In this document: positions 7,743 through 15,913 of the stretch, in pieces
How the letters are laid out: each line of letters opens with the position of its first letter
How positions within the stretch are numbered: the stretch's first letter is position 1
Source of the DNA: Clostridiales bacterium
Lineage (GTDB): Bacteria > Bacillota > Clostridia > Clostridiales > Clostridiaceae
Assembly: GCA_012519845.1 (NCBI GenBank)
Contig: JAAYPK010000069.1
Location: 1-37,328, forward strand
Reading direction: 5' to 3'
DNA length: 37,328 bases
The notes under the pieces: model-generated
Seen by the model: the letters and a program-made list of their open reading frames with translations, nothing else
What the model was told of the DNA's origin: nothing
Databases searched by the model: none
Made by a program: the position numbers and the translations under genes

Positions 7743-8492
7743 ATGGATTACATTTTTATAGTAATAGTAGGTTTATGTATAGGAAGTTTTTTAAATGTAT
7801 GTATTTATAGAATACCTAATGAACAGTCCATTGCATTTCCTGCATCTCATTGTTTTAATTGTAACTATAAATTAAAGTGGAAAGACTTAATACCAGTTTT
7901 TAGTTATGTAATATTGAAAGGGAAATGTAGAAATTGTGGGGATAAAATTTCAATTCAATATCCATTAATAGAATTAATAAATGGTATTTTATATTTGTGC
8001 ATATATATTCAGTATGGATATTCAATAGATACAGTAAAGTACATGATATTAACATCTATAATGATAGTAATAAGTATTATTGATTTAAAGACAATGTATG
8101 TATATCTATCTACCATTATTTTTTCTGCTTCTATTGGTGTTGTGTTTTTAATAATAGAGTGGGTTCAAAATGGTAAAATACCACTTGATAAGATAATTGG
8201 TGCTGGTATAGGACTAATAATAATAGGGGTAATAGTATTACTAACAGGTGGAATGGGAGAAGGAGATATTGAAGTTGCCGCTGTTTCAGGATTGTTTTTA
8301 GGTATTAAGGGAATAACATTTATGCTTTTTACTTCTTTTATTATTGGAGGCATAGTTGCAGGAATTCTATTATTTACTAAAAAGAAAAAAGGTAAGTCTG
8401 AAATAGCTTTTGGACCATATTTAGGAGTAGCAACAATAATAAGTATATTTGTTGGTAACAATTTAGTTGAGTTGTACTTGAATTTACTATAA
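7743..8492 (+). CDS. pilD: Type IV prepilin peptidase/N-methyltransferase
   Basis: The 249-residue polytopic aspartic protease (A24 family) cleaves the short leader of prepilins after Gly and methylates the new N-terminus. It has the N-terminal methyltransferase-type cytosolic loop with two CxxC pairs (Cys37/Cys40 and Cys62/Cys65, probably zinc-binding). The two catalytic aspartates are Asp114 (SIIDLKTMY) and about Asp175 in GMGEGD. The length matches bifunctional PilD/GspO rather than the shorter archaeal or TadV forms. A GGGGGAA site precedes the ATG. Its substrates in this window are PilA and the three minor prepilins downstream. Confidence 0.93.
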   Translation: MDYIFIVIVGLCIGSFLNVCIYRIPNEQSIAFPASHCFNCNYKLKWKDLIPVFSYVILKGKCRNCGDKISIQYPLIELINGILYLCIYIQYGYSIDTVKYMILTSIMIVISIIDLKTMYVYLSTIIFSASIGVVFLIIEWVQNGKIPLDKIIGAGIGLIIIGVIVLLTGGMGEGDIEVAAVSGLFLGIKGITFMLFTSFIIGGIVAGILLFTKKKKGKSEIAFGPYLGVATIISIFVGNNLVELYLNLL

Positions 8493-8503
8493 ATATGAAC
8501 GAA

Positions 8504-8588
8504 TTGTAAACATTTTTAAAAAGCATTAATAAATAGTAAATTTTTATGGTAAAATAAGTATAAAAGGGGTATAATTATGAATAAGTAA
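8504..8588 (+). promoter_or_regulatory. Possible promoter region and three-codon ORF before pilB
   Basis: The 123-nt gap between pilD and pilB holds several AT-rich promoter-like elements: TTGTAA at 8504-8509, an extended-type TGGTAAAAT ending at 8555, and TATAAT at 8570-8575. None forms an ideal pair. A tiny frame ATG-AAT-AAG-TAA at 8577-8588 has AAGGGG upstream of it. An internal promoter is plausible but weakly supported. Confidence 0.3.
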
Positions 8589-8615
8589 AAGATAGTATTG
8601 TGAAGGTGGGACAAC

Positions 8616-10322
8616 ATGGCAATAATTCAGAAAAAAAGATTAGGGCAAATATTAGTTGATTCAGGGAAAATAACAAGTGCCCAATTACAAGAAGTTTTGG
8701 CTATACAAAAACAACAAGGTAAAAAGCTTGGGGAAATACTTTTAGAAAAAGGGTTGGTAACAGAATTAGATATTGTACATGCAGTTGAAGAACAAACAGG
8801 GGTTAAGGCCATTGATTTAAATAATGTACAATGTGATAAAAAAGTATTAAAAATTGTGCCTCAAAGATTATGTAACAAGTATACCTTAGCTCCTTTTGGA
8901 TTTTCAGAGGGGAAAATAAAAGTTGCCTTAGCCGATCCTTTAAATATATTTGCAATTGATGATATTTCAATTTCTACTGGACTTGAGGTTATTCCTTTTA
9001 TATCTTTAAAGAAAGATATAAATAAGTTTATAGAAGTTAATTACAGTACTGAACAAGTGAATAATGCTGCAGAAGAATTAATTAAAGAAAGTAAAGAAAG
9101 TAAAAGCTTAGAAGTAGATGATGATACTTTTGATGATATAAAAAATGCTCCTGTAGTAAAAATGATTGATAGGTTATTTAAAAATGCTATTGATATGAGG
9201 GCATCTGATATACATATCGAGCCTTATGAAAATGAAATAAGAATCAGATATAGAATAGATGGTAAACTTCAGCTTGCAAATAAATTAGGAAAAGAAAGTT
9301 TAGGTCCTTTAGTTACAAGAATTAAAATTTTATCTGGAATGAATATAGCAGAAAGAAGAGTTCCACAAGATGGAAGAATAATTACTAAAATTGGGGATTC
9401 GGAAGTGGATTTAAGAGTATCTGTATTACCTATAGTTAGTGGAGAAAAGGTTGTTATAAGAATACTAAGTAGAGATAATTATAGGTTTGGTAAAGAAAGA
9501 ATGGGGATAAGTAATGAAAACTTAGTGAAACTTAACAACATCGTATCTTCTCCTTATGGAATAGTATTAGTAACAGGGCCTACAGGTAGTGGTAAATCAA
9601 CAACCTTATATTCTATATTAAGTGATCTTAATTCAGATTATTCTAATTTAATAACTGTAGAAGATCCAGTTGAATATACTTTGGAAGGTATTAATCAGGT
9701 AAACGTAAACACAAAAGCAGGTATGACCTTTGCTGGAGCCCTTAGAAGTATACTAAGACAAGACCCAGATATAATAATGATTGGGGAAATTAGAGATAAT
9801 GAAACAGCAGAAATAGCAATAAGAGCTGCTATAACAGGACATCTAGTTTTAAGTACTCTTCATACAAATGATGCACCATCATCAATTACAAGACTAGTGG
9901 ACATGGGAGTTGAACCATTTTTAGTTTCTACTTCTGTAGCAGGTATAATAGCACAAAGGTTGGTAAGAAGGGTATGTACTCATTGTAGAGAGGAATATGA
10001 AGCTACAGAATATGAAAAAAGAATATTAAATGTAGATATAAATAAACCTCTTAAGTTATATAGAGGGACAGGCTGTGGATACTGCAATGATACTGGGTAT
10101 TTTGGCAGAATTGGTGTTTATGAAGTTATGGAAATTAATAGAGAGATAAGAGATGCAATAAATAATACAAGGGATCCTAATGTAATTAAAGATTTGGCTT
10201 TGAAAAATGGAATGAAAACATTAAAGGATGAATGTAGTAAACTTGTTATGCAAGGAATAACAACAATGAATGAGCTTGCAACAATTACGTTAATAAAGGA
10301 AGAAATAGGGGGTGATTCATAA
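8616..10322 (+). CDS. pilB: Type IV pilus assembly (extension) ATPase
   Basis: The 568-residue cytoplasmic hexameric motor powers pilus extension by acting on the PilC platform. It has an N-terminal MshEN/GspE-N domain (~residues 5-140; LGQILVDSGKIT, LGEILLEKGLV), then the secretion ATPase core. The core shows DIHIEP (~200), Walker A GPTGSGKST (~320), the Asp box TVEDPVEY (~346), Walker B DPDIIMIGEIRD (~382) and the His box GHLVLSTLHTNDA. A zinc-binding tetracysteine (CTHC ~454, CGYC ~487) is typical of PilB/GspE and absent from PilT. The stop codon overlaps the pilC start (TAATG). A GAAGGTGG site precedes the ATG. Confidence 0.95.
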   Translation: MAIIQKKRLGQILVDSGKITSAQLQEVLAIQKQQGKKLGEILLEKGLVTELDIVHAVEEQTGVKAIDLNNVQCDKKVLKIVPQRLCNKYTLAPFGFSEGKIKVALADPLNIFAIDDISISTGLEVIPFISLKKDINKFIEVNYSTEQVNNAAEELIKESKESKSLEVDDDTFDDIKNAPVVKMIDRLFKNAIDMRASDIHIEPYENEIRIRYRIDGKLQLANKLGKESLGPLVTRIKILSGMNIAERRVPQDGRIITKIGDSEVDLRVSVLPIVSGEKVVIRILSRDNYRFGKERMGISNENLVKLNNIVSSPYGIVLVTGPTGSGKSTTLYSILSDLNSDYSNLITVEDPVEYTLEGINQVNVNTKAGMTFAGALRSILRQDPDIIMIGEIRDNETAEIAIRAAITGHLVLSTLHTNDAPSSITRLVDMGVEPFLVSTSVAGIIAQRLVRRVCTHCREEYEATEYEKRILNVDINKPLKLYRGTGCGYCNDTGYFGRIGVYEVMEINREIRDAINNTRDPNVIKDLALKNGMKTLKDECSKLVMQGITTMNELATITLIKEEIGGDS

Positions 10323-11524
10323 TGAAAAAATTTAATTACAGGGCAATGACAAAAGATGGAAAGAAAACTGAAGGCATTTATGAAGGAAATTCAAGAGAAG
10401 AAGTTATTTCATTAATTGCGGCTAATGGTTATTATCCTTTAAAAATAGAGGAAGTAAAGGTTAAACCACATATTGAATTGAATTTTACTAATAGAGTAAA
10501 AACTAAGGATATAGCTGTGTTTTGTAGACAATTCTATACTATGCTTGATGCAGGAGTATCCATAACAAATTCATTAAGTATGTTAAGAGATCAAATCCTT
10601 AATAAAACATTAAAAAGAGTACTTGGTGAAATAGACGAAGATGTAAAAAAAGGAGAAATGCTTTCAGAGTCTATGAGCAAATTTCCAGATGTTTTTCCAC
10701 AGCTTCTTATAAGCATGGTTCAATCAGGGGAAGCTACAGGAAATATTGATGAAATGATGCTTAGAATGTCAGTTCATTATGAAAAAGAGAATAAAACAAA
10801 TAATAAGGTAAAATCAGCTATGATATATCCAATTGTTTTAGCTATTGTAGCAATTGTTGCTGTAATGGGAATAATGATTTTTGTTATGCCAACCTTTAAA
10901 GAACTTTTTGATACTGAAGGCATAGAATTACCTTTTATAACAAAAGCTTTATTAGCTTTAAGTGATTTTTTATCTTCTTATGCATTACTTATTTTAGTAA
11001 TAATAATAGGATTAATTGTAGGGTTTAATTATTATAAAAAAACAGAAAATGGCATGAAAGAAGTAAGTAAATTGAAATTAAAGTTACCAATAATTAGAGG
11101 GGTTACAAGAAAAATAATAGTTGCTAGATTTTCAAGAACTTTATCTATGCTTTTATCCTCTGGTATATCATTAATAGAAGCAATGCCAATAGTATGTGCT
11201 GTTCTTGGTAATAAGGTAGCAGAGGAAGAATTAACAAAAGTTAGAGAAAGAGTAATTAGAGGAGATGGGTTAAGTACACCTTTAAGTGAAACAACTGTTT
11301 TTACTGATATGCTTAATTCTATGGTGAAAATAGGTGAAGAATCAGGCTCCTTAGATGCAATTTTAGACAAAACTGCAGATTTTTATGATGAAGAAGTAGA
11401 TCAAGCAATAATGGCTGCTACTTCAATGATAGAGCCAGCGTTAATAATAGTAATGGGTGTAGCAATAGGAATTATTGTAATCTCCATTATGCTACCAATG
11501 TTCGAAATGTATACTCAATTATAG
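10322..11524 (+). CDS. pilC: Type IV pilus inner-membrane platform protein
   Basis: The 400-residue protein belongs to the PilC/GspF family and anchors the machine in the membrane between PilB and the growing pilus. It has two repeats of the T2SSF domain, at ~65-190 (VFCRQFYTMLDAGVSI, SGEATGNIDEMM) and ~265-390 (FSRTLSMLLSSGISLIEA, IGEESGSLDAIL). The helices lie after the first repeat (VLAIVAIVAVMGIMIFV), at ~215-240 and at the C-terminus (IIVMGVAIGIIVISIML). Its start overlaps pilB by one base, which implies coupled translation. An AT-only inverted repeat follows the stop before pilA. Confidence 0.95.
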   Translation: MKKFNYRAMTKDGKKTEGIYEGNSREEVISLIAANGYYPLKIEEVKVKPHIELNFTNRVKTKDIAVFCRQFYTMLDAGVSITNSLSMLRDQILNKTLKRVLGEIDEDVKKGEMLSESMSKFPDVFPQLLISMVQSGEATGNIDEMMLRMSVHYEKENKTNNKVKSAMIYPIVLAIVAIVAVMGIMIFVMPTFKELFDTEGIELPFITKALLALSDFLSSYALLILVIIIGLIVGFNYYKKTENGMKEVSKLKLKLPIIRGVTRKIIVARFSRTLSMLLSSGISLIEAMPIVCAVLGNKVAEEELTKVRERVIRGDGLSTPLSETTVFTDMLNSMVKIGEESGSLDAILDKTADFYDEEVDQAIMAATSMIEPALIIVMGVAIGIIVISIMLPMFEMYTQL

Positions 11525-11547
11525 TTTATATTAAAAATTAATATAAA
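11525..11547. repeat. Perfect 10-bp inverted repeat between pilC and pilA
   Basis: TTTATATTAA (11525-11534) and TTAATATAAA (11538-11547) are exact reverse complements separated by AAA. The repeat begins at the first base after the pilC stop and ends 30 nt before pilA. As RNA it is a weak AT-only hairpin; as DNA it could be an operator or a promoter-proximal element. AAAAAAAG follows rather than a T-run, so it is not a + strand terminator. Confidence 0.6.
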
Positions 11548-11577
11548 GAAAAAAAGATTATTAGGAGGGGTTTTATT

Positions 11578-11985
11578 ATGGTAAGAAACATAATGAACAA
11601 AAAAAGAAAAAAGAAAGGATTTACTCTTATAGAGTTAATCATTGTTATTGCAATTATTGCTATATTAGCAGCAGTAGCATTACCAAAATTTATGGAGGTT
11701 AGAGAAAATAGTAACAAGAAGACAGATCTTGCTAATGCAAAGAACATTCATACAGAAGTATGTGCTTTAATTGCAGATGATAAACTTAGTGTTAATACTG
11801 GATTTAAAGCTAATTCTAATGCTACTTTAGTTGCAGGTTTACAATCAACTTCAGTTTTAAAATCTTCAGCAGATAAGGGTAAAGAGTTTTATGTAAATAT
11901 TGATGCTAGTGGAAATGTTAAAATTACTGTTGACACATCAACTGGTAAAGAAATATATCCAGATACTGATAATGCTTTCAAATAA
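11578..11985 (+). CDS. pilA: Major type IV pilin (prepilin)
   Basis: The 135-residue prepilin has a class III signal peptide: a Lys/Arg-rich leader ending KKKG, then FTLIELIIVIAIIAILAAVALP. Cleavage is expected between Gly and Phe, and Glu5 is present. Residues after ~50 form the globular head, rich in Ala, Ser, Asn and Lys; it has a single Cys (HTEVCALI), so no intrachain disulfide can form as in Gram-negative pilins. It has the best ribosome binding site of the cluster (AGGAGGGG at 11562-11569) and inverted repeats on both sides, consistent with higher expression than its neighbours. The position after pilC, typical pilin length and complete N-terminal motif make it the main subunit rather than a minor one. 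Confidence 0.9.
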   Translation: MVRNIMNKKRKKKGFTLIELIIVIAIIAILAAVALPKFMEVRENSNKKTDLANAKNIHTEVCALIADDKLSVNTGFKANSNATLVAGLQSTSVLKSSADKGKEFYVNIDASGNVKITVDTSTGKEIYPDTDNAFK

Positions 11986-12003
11986 GATATTATTATAAGT
12001 TTA

Positions 12004-12035
12004 ATATAGTGTAGGACGTAGGTCCTGCACTATAT
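12004..12035 (+). repeat. Stable intercistronic stem-loop after pilA
   Basis: ATATAGTGTAGGAC (12004-12017) pairs with GTCCTGCACTATAT (12022-12035) around a 4-nt loop, giving a 14-bp stem with one wobble. It is followed by AAAATAAAA, not a T-run, so it is a poor terminator on the + strand. It is more likely an mRNA-stabilising or processing element, or an attenuator, that lowers expression of pilM onward relative to pilA. Confidence 0.75.
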
Positions 12036-12056
12036 AAAATAAAAGGGGGGAAAGAA

Positions 12057-13154
12057 ATGGCATTAAAGGCTCTAAGTAAAGAAACAAAATTATCAAAACA
12101 CAAAATAAAGAATAAAGTTGAAAGACCAAGAGATGTTGTATCTTTTGATATAGGGTCTAATACTATTAAAATAGTTGAGGGGAAATATTCTAGGAATAAA
12201 CTTCAAATATATAGACTAATGGACATGGAAACATCTGAAGGTGCAATTGAAGATGGGAAAATTGTTAATGAGAGAGATTTATGTGATGGCATAAAGGCAT
12301 TTTTAAAGAAAAATAACATAAAAATTAAAGATGGGGTATGTACAACCAATTCTTCTTCAATCATTAATAGAGAAATAGTAGTTTCTGCAATGGTTAATGA
12401 AGATGAAATGGATACAGTAATAGAATACGAGATAGAACAATATTTACCAATCAAACTAAAAGATTATATTATCCAATATACAGTGTTAGATAAAGTGGCA
12501 GATAATGAAGGAGCAAAAAACAGAGTTAATGTAGTATCATATCCTAATGTAGTTGCAAAGGGATACTATGATTTATTATATTCACTTGATATTAATCCTT
12601 ACGTATTAGATGTAAGTTATAATTCAATAAAAAAGCTGTCTTCATATTCACAGCTAACAATGGGAGGTACTGTTGCTTTTGTTGATATGGGGGCAACATC
12701 AATTAATGTAACTATATTTAAAGGTGGAAAGCTGGATTTTACAAGAATAATTAAATACGGCGGTGATAATATAGATTACGCGTTAAGTACAAAATTAGAC
12801 ATGTCAATAAAATCAACAGAATCTGAAAAAATAGAAAAAGCAAGTTTAGTAAACGTAAATGAAGATGATATATTAAATATAACAGTACAGGAAACATTAG
12901 ATGAAATTTTAGGCGAATTGGAAAGAATATTGCAATTCTATAATAACCAATCTGTAGGTAGAAAAATTGAAAACTTATTAATATTTGGTGGGGTATCAAA
13001 TATATTAGGAATAGATAAATATATGGAGAAAAAGCTAAATATAAGAACACAAAAAATAACTGAATTAAATAATATAGAATTTATAAACGGGTGCAATAGA
13101 GGTATAGAAATAGGAAAGTACTTAAATGCAATAGGAGCTATAATTAGGTTATAA
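12057..13154 (+). CDS. pilM: Type IV pilus assembly protein PilM, actin-like ATPase
   Basis: The 365-residue cytoplasmic actin-fold protein links PilN's N-terminal tail to the pilus motor. Marks are the phosphate-1 motif VSFDIGSNTIKIVEG (~residue 27), the conserved tract EIEQYLPI (~140), the phosphate-2-like FVDMGATSINVTIF (~208), and the C-terminal adenosine motif LLIFGGVSNILGID (~320). Length and order fit PilM. AGGGGGGAAAG precedes the ATG. The gene sits after the pilA stem-loop and heads the PilM-PilN-PilO block, the usual order. Confidence 0.92.
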   Translation: MALKALSKETKLSKHKIKNKVERPRDVVSFDIGSNTIKIVEGKYSRNKLQIYRLMDMETSEGAIEDGKIVNERDLCDGIKAFLKKNNIKIKDGVCTTNSSSIINREIVVSAMVNEDEMDTVIEYEIEQYLPIKLKDYIIQYTVLDKVADNEGAKNRVNVVSYPNVVAKGYYDLLYSLDINPYVLDVSYNSIKKLSSYSQLTMGGTVAFVDMGATSINVTIFKGGKLDFTRIIKYGGDNIDYALSTKLDMSIKSTESEKIEKASLVNVNEDDILNITVQETLDEILGELERILQFYNNQSVGRKIENLLIFGGVSNILGIDKYMEKKLNIRTQKITELNNIEFINGCNRGIEIGKYLNAIGAIIRL

Positions 13155-13169
13155 TAGGGGGGTGATACC

Positions 13170-13721
13170 GTGAATAGAGATATGAATTTCTTTAGCCAAT
13201 TTCAAGGAAGAAAAAATGGGGAAAAAGCTTATGATAAATACTTATACATTGGAATTGGAGCATCGGTAGCTTTATGTGTAATATTATCAATAATTAATTA
13301 TGTACAAATTCTTTTTATAGATAATAAAATTGATTATTATCAAAAAGAGTTGAATTCAACTGAATTTAAAGAAAAAATAAAAGAGTCAGAAGAAGTTAAT
13401 AAAAAAATAGGAGCATTATCATCCTATGATTCTGATATAAGTAATGTATTAAAGGCAGTTGATAGCAGAGCAATTATAAGTTCAAGTTTAATAAATGATA
13501 TTAAATCAACTATATCAGTTACTATTACCAATATAAATATAACTAGTTCGGATGTTATTATTGATGGATATGCTGATAACAGAGATGATATAGCAGCATT
13601 TCAATATAATCTTGAACAACTTAAATATATAAATGGTACATATGTATCATATATTAATGAAGTGACTGCAGATAGTAAATACACATTCAATATAAAATGT
13701 ACATTAAAGGATGTTGAGTAA
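13170..13721 (+). CDS. pilN: Type IV pilus alignment protein PilN
   Basis: The 183-residue bitopic protein has a short cytoplasmic tail with MNFFSQF, similar to the PilM-binding INLLP-type tail. One membrane helix follows at ~26-50 (IGIGASVALCVILSIINYVQILFI), then a coiled-coil stretch and a ferredoxin-like fold (VTITNINITSSDVIIDGYADN). The start is GTG at 13170, supported by GGGGGGTGAT just upstream. Family identity rests on size, topology, order after pilM and the C-terminal fold pattern. It overlaps the extreme 5' end of the pilO frame. Confidence 0.85.
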   Translation: MNRDMNFFSQFQGRKNGEKAYDKYLYIGIGASVALCVILSIINYVQILFIDNKIDYYQKELNSTEFKEKIKESEEVNKKIGALSSYDSDISNVLKAVDSRAIISSSLINDIKSTISVTITNINITSSDVIIDGYADNRDDIAAFQYNLEQLKYINGTYVSYINEVTADSKYTFNIKCTLKDVE

Positions 13722-13722
13722 T

Positions 13723-14964
13723 ATGAAAATAAGTAGACGTGATAAGAATTTATTATTAGTATTTGCCATAGTGTGTATTTTATTTTGCTACTTTTATTTT
13801 ATTTTTACAGGTCAAAGAGATGATGTAAATGAAAAGGTAAGTAAAAGAGATGCATTAGAAACTGAATATAATACAGCTAAGTCGGAAATAGAAACATTAG
13901 AAACGAGAAAGACACAAGTTAATGAATTAACAGCGCAAGCAGTTGATAAAGCTTCTGGATTCTATCCTAAAATACTACAATATAAATTAACATCAGAAAT
14001 TAATAAATTATTAGTAGATAATAAAATAAGTGGAAGCATAGCTTTTAATGAGAGGGAAATAAAGGGAGTTGAGGACTTAACTCCAAAAACAACTATAGAA
14101 GGATCTACTACATTTAAGCCTTATGTTGATACAGTTAAAGATCCTGATAATAGTAACAGTAATAATATTAGTAATAATGTGACTGCGAATAATACTGTTG
14201 AAAATGATGCTAGTAGTTCTACAGATGTAAATCTTACTGCACAAACATGTGAACAAATGAAGGCTGTTATTTCTTTTACAGGTACAGATGAAGCTATGAT
14301 GAATTTTATGAAAGCACTTGAAGCTTATGATAGAAGAATAGTAATAAGTGAATTTACAGCAAGACCAAAGAATGCAACTGAAATTATTGGAGCAATGAAA
14401 TTAGAATTCTTTGCAATTCCAAAAGTAACAGATATTGATAACGAATATTCTAATTGGGCATATGATAAGGTATTTGGAAAAGCACTACTATTTAGTCCAG
14501 AAGCAGCAACAGGGGCAGTTAATGATGAAAGTAATACTGGAGACAAAAATGATTTTGTTGCAGCTATAAAATCATCGAAATCTGATTCAAGTACATTTAA
14601 AATGGGACGTGCTAACGATAATACAAAATCAACTTATATTTATGAAGAAAGTAATGATACAATTAATGTAGAGGTTGAATTTACAGAAGTTGGCGGTAAA
14701 TTTTATTACAAATATAAATCAGGAAATTCAACAAAACCAGGTAATGGCAACCAAAATGGTACTGAATTTAATCCTAAAACTTCAGATATAAACTTACAGG
14801 TATTTAGTGAAGCTAGAATTGGTGATGATGACAAATCAGGTGTAGAATTTAAAATAATTAATAACACTAGTAAGCCAGTTAATATTATTGTAAGTGATGA
14901 TGATAAATCAAATCCTAGAGTAAAGGTAAATTCAGAAGGATCTGGAGTTGTAAACGTAAAATAA
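13723..14964 (+). CDS. pilO: PilO-like type IV pilus alignment protein with long C-terminal extension
   Basis: The 413-residue protein has one N-terminal membrane helix (~9-28, LLLVFAIVCILFCYFYFIF), then a coiled coil (~35-75) and a PilO-type ferredoxin-like domain (AVISFTGTDEAMMNFMKALEAYDRRIVISEF, ~180-215). It is about twice the usual PilO length. An Asn/Ser-rich linker lies at ~140-170, and ~190 extra C-terminal residues are rich in Gly, Asn, Asp and Ser. ATG 13723 is preferred over ATG 13711, because 13711 has AAAGG directly against it while 13723 has it 12 nt upstream. The position after pilN makes the call firm for the N-terminal half; the extension's role is unknown. Confidence 0.8.
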   Translation: MKISRRDKNLLLVFAIVCILFCYFYFIFTGQRDDVNEKVSKRDALETEYNTAKSEIETLETRKTQVNELTAQAVDKASGFYPKILQYKLTSEINKLLVDNKISGSIAFNEREIKGVEDLTPKTTIEGSTTFKPYVDTVKDPDNSNSNNISNNVTANNTVENDASSSTDVNLTAQTCEQMKAVISFTGTDEAMMNFMKALEAYDRRIVISEFTARPKNATEIIGAMKLEFFAIPKVTDIDNEYSNWAYDKVFGKALLFSPEAATGAVNDESNTGDKNDFVAAIKSSKSDSSTFKMGRANDNTKSTYIYEESNDTINVEVEFTEVGGKFYYKYKSGNSTKPGNGNQNGTEFNPKTSDINLQVFSEARIGDDDKSGVEFKIINNTSKPVNIIVSDDDKSNPRVKVNSEGSGVVNVK

Positions 14965-14977
14965 GGTAGGTGATAGA

Positions 14978-15901
14978 ATGAAAAGGAATAAGAAAAAAGG
15001 TATTACTTTAATAGAAGTAATAATTAGTATTGCAATTTTAGCAGTAATTATAGTTCCTCTATCAGCAATGACAATTACAACCAGTAAGAAAAGTGAAGTG
15101 TCAGAAGAAAGACAAAAAGCAGCAACAGTTGGGCAACAGTATTTAGAAGAAATTACTGCATATAGTTCAACAGGTATAACTTTAGATGCTGATGATAAAT
15201 TTGCTTTATTAGATAATAATGCAAATGAAAAAAAATTAGTAGCTACAAGAAATGCATTAGGTATTGTAACTAGCCTTAATAGCAGTTTTAACTTAAACTC
15301 AGATAATCCTGATACACCGTATAATGTAGAAATAGATTTACACAGAGATGCAAATGCATCTTATAAACAACAAGATACTATTACAAATGAAACTTTAGAT
15401 GATGATTGCGATTATGTAATTAAACTTTGTAATAACAATGTAATAGAGGTAAATGGGATTTCATATTCATTTACTTGTAGTAATTATATTATGAAGATAA
15501 ATGAAAATATGGAATTAACCATTAATGATGATCCTTCAGGAACAAGTGCAAGTTTTATACCGAGGTTTCCAACAAATATAAAAAATACAATTAAGTTTAA
15601 GTATGATAATGGTTATGATTTTAATTTAAATCCTATAAGATATTTTACTATTGAAAGTACCTATAGAGCTCATGATATCTCTATTGAAAAAACTTTTAAT
15701 AGAGATGTATTAGCAGATGGAAATAGGTTAGTTGACTTTGATGTAGATAGTGCATATACTACTATTTCGGTAAAGAATAATGTCTTTACTGAAACTAATG
15801 TTAGAGAAGGAGACTTATATAAAATTAATGTTATAGTTAAAAATGAAAAAGGTGATACTCTTTTTGAAGGGTCTTCGGCAACCAATATTTTAATTAGATA
15901 A
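14978..15901 (+). CDS. Minor prepilin, PilV-like
   Basis: The 307-residue protein has a short basic leader MKRNKKKG followed by ITLIEVIISIAILAVIIVPLSAM, a class III prepilin signal with Glu5 and an expected cut after Gly8. The remainder is a large extracellular domain, much longer than PilA's, rich in Asn, Asp and Thr, with several Cys (DDDCDYVIKLCNN, FTCSNY). The IIxxPL stretch at the end of the helix is typical of PilV/GspI-type minor pilins. It forms a run with the two next prepilin-like proteins and may join a priming or tip complex. A GGTAGGTGAT site precedes the ATG. Confidence 0.8.
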   Translation: MKRNKKKGITLIEVIISIAILAVIIVPLSAMTITTSKKSEVSEERQKAATVGQQYLEEITAYSSTGITLDADDKFALLDNNANEKKLVATRNALGIVTSLNSSFNLNSDNPDTPYNVEIDLHRDANASYKQQDTITNETLDDDCDYVIKLCNNNVIEVNGISYSFTCSNYIMKINENMELTINDDPSGTSASFIPRFPTNIKNTIKFKYDNGYDFNLNPIRYFTIESTYRAHDISIEKTFNRDVLADGNRLVDFDVDSAYTTISVKNNVFTETNVREGDLYKINVIVKNEKGDTLFEGSSATNILIR

Positions 15902-15913
15902 GGGGGAGAGTTT

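Noticed and set aside
8493-8615. c-di-GMP riboswitch ahead of pilus genes, as known in Clostridioides difficile
   Set aside because: The gap is short and AT-rich and lacks recognisable c-di-GMP-I or -II aptamer conserved elements.
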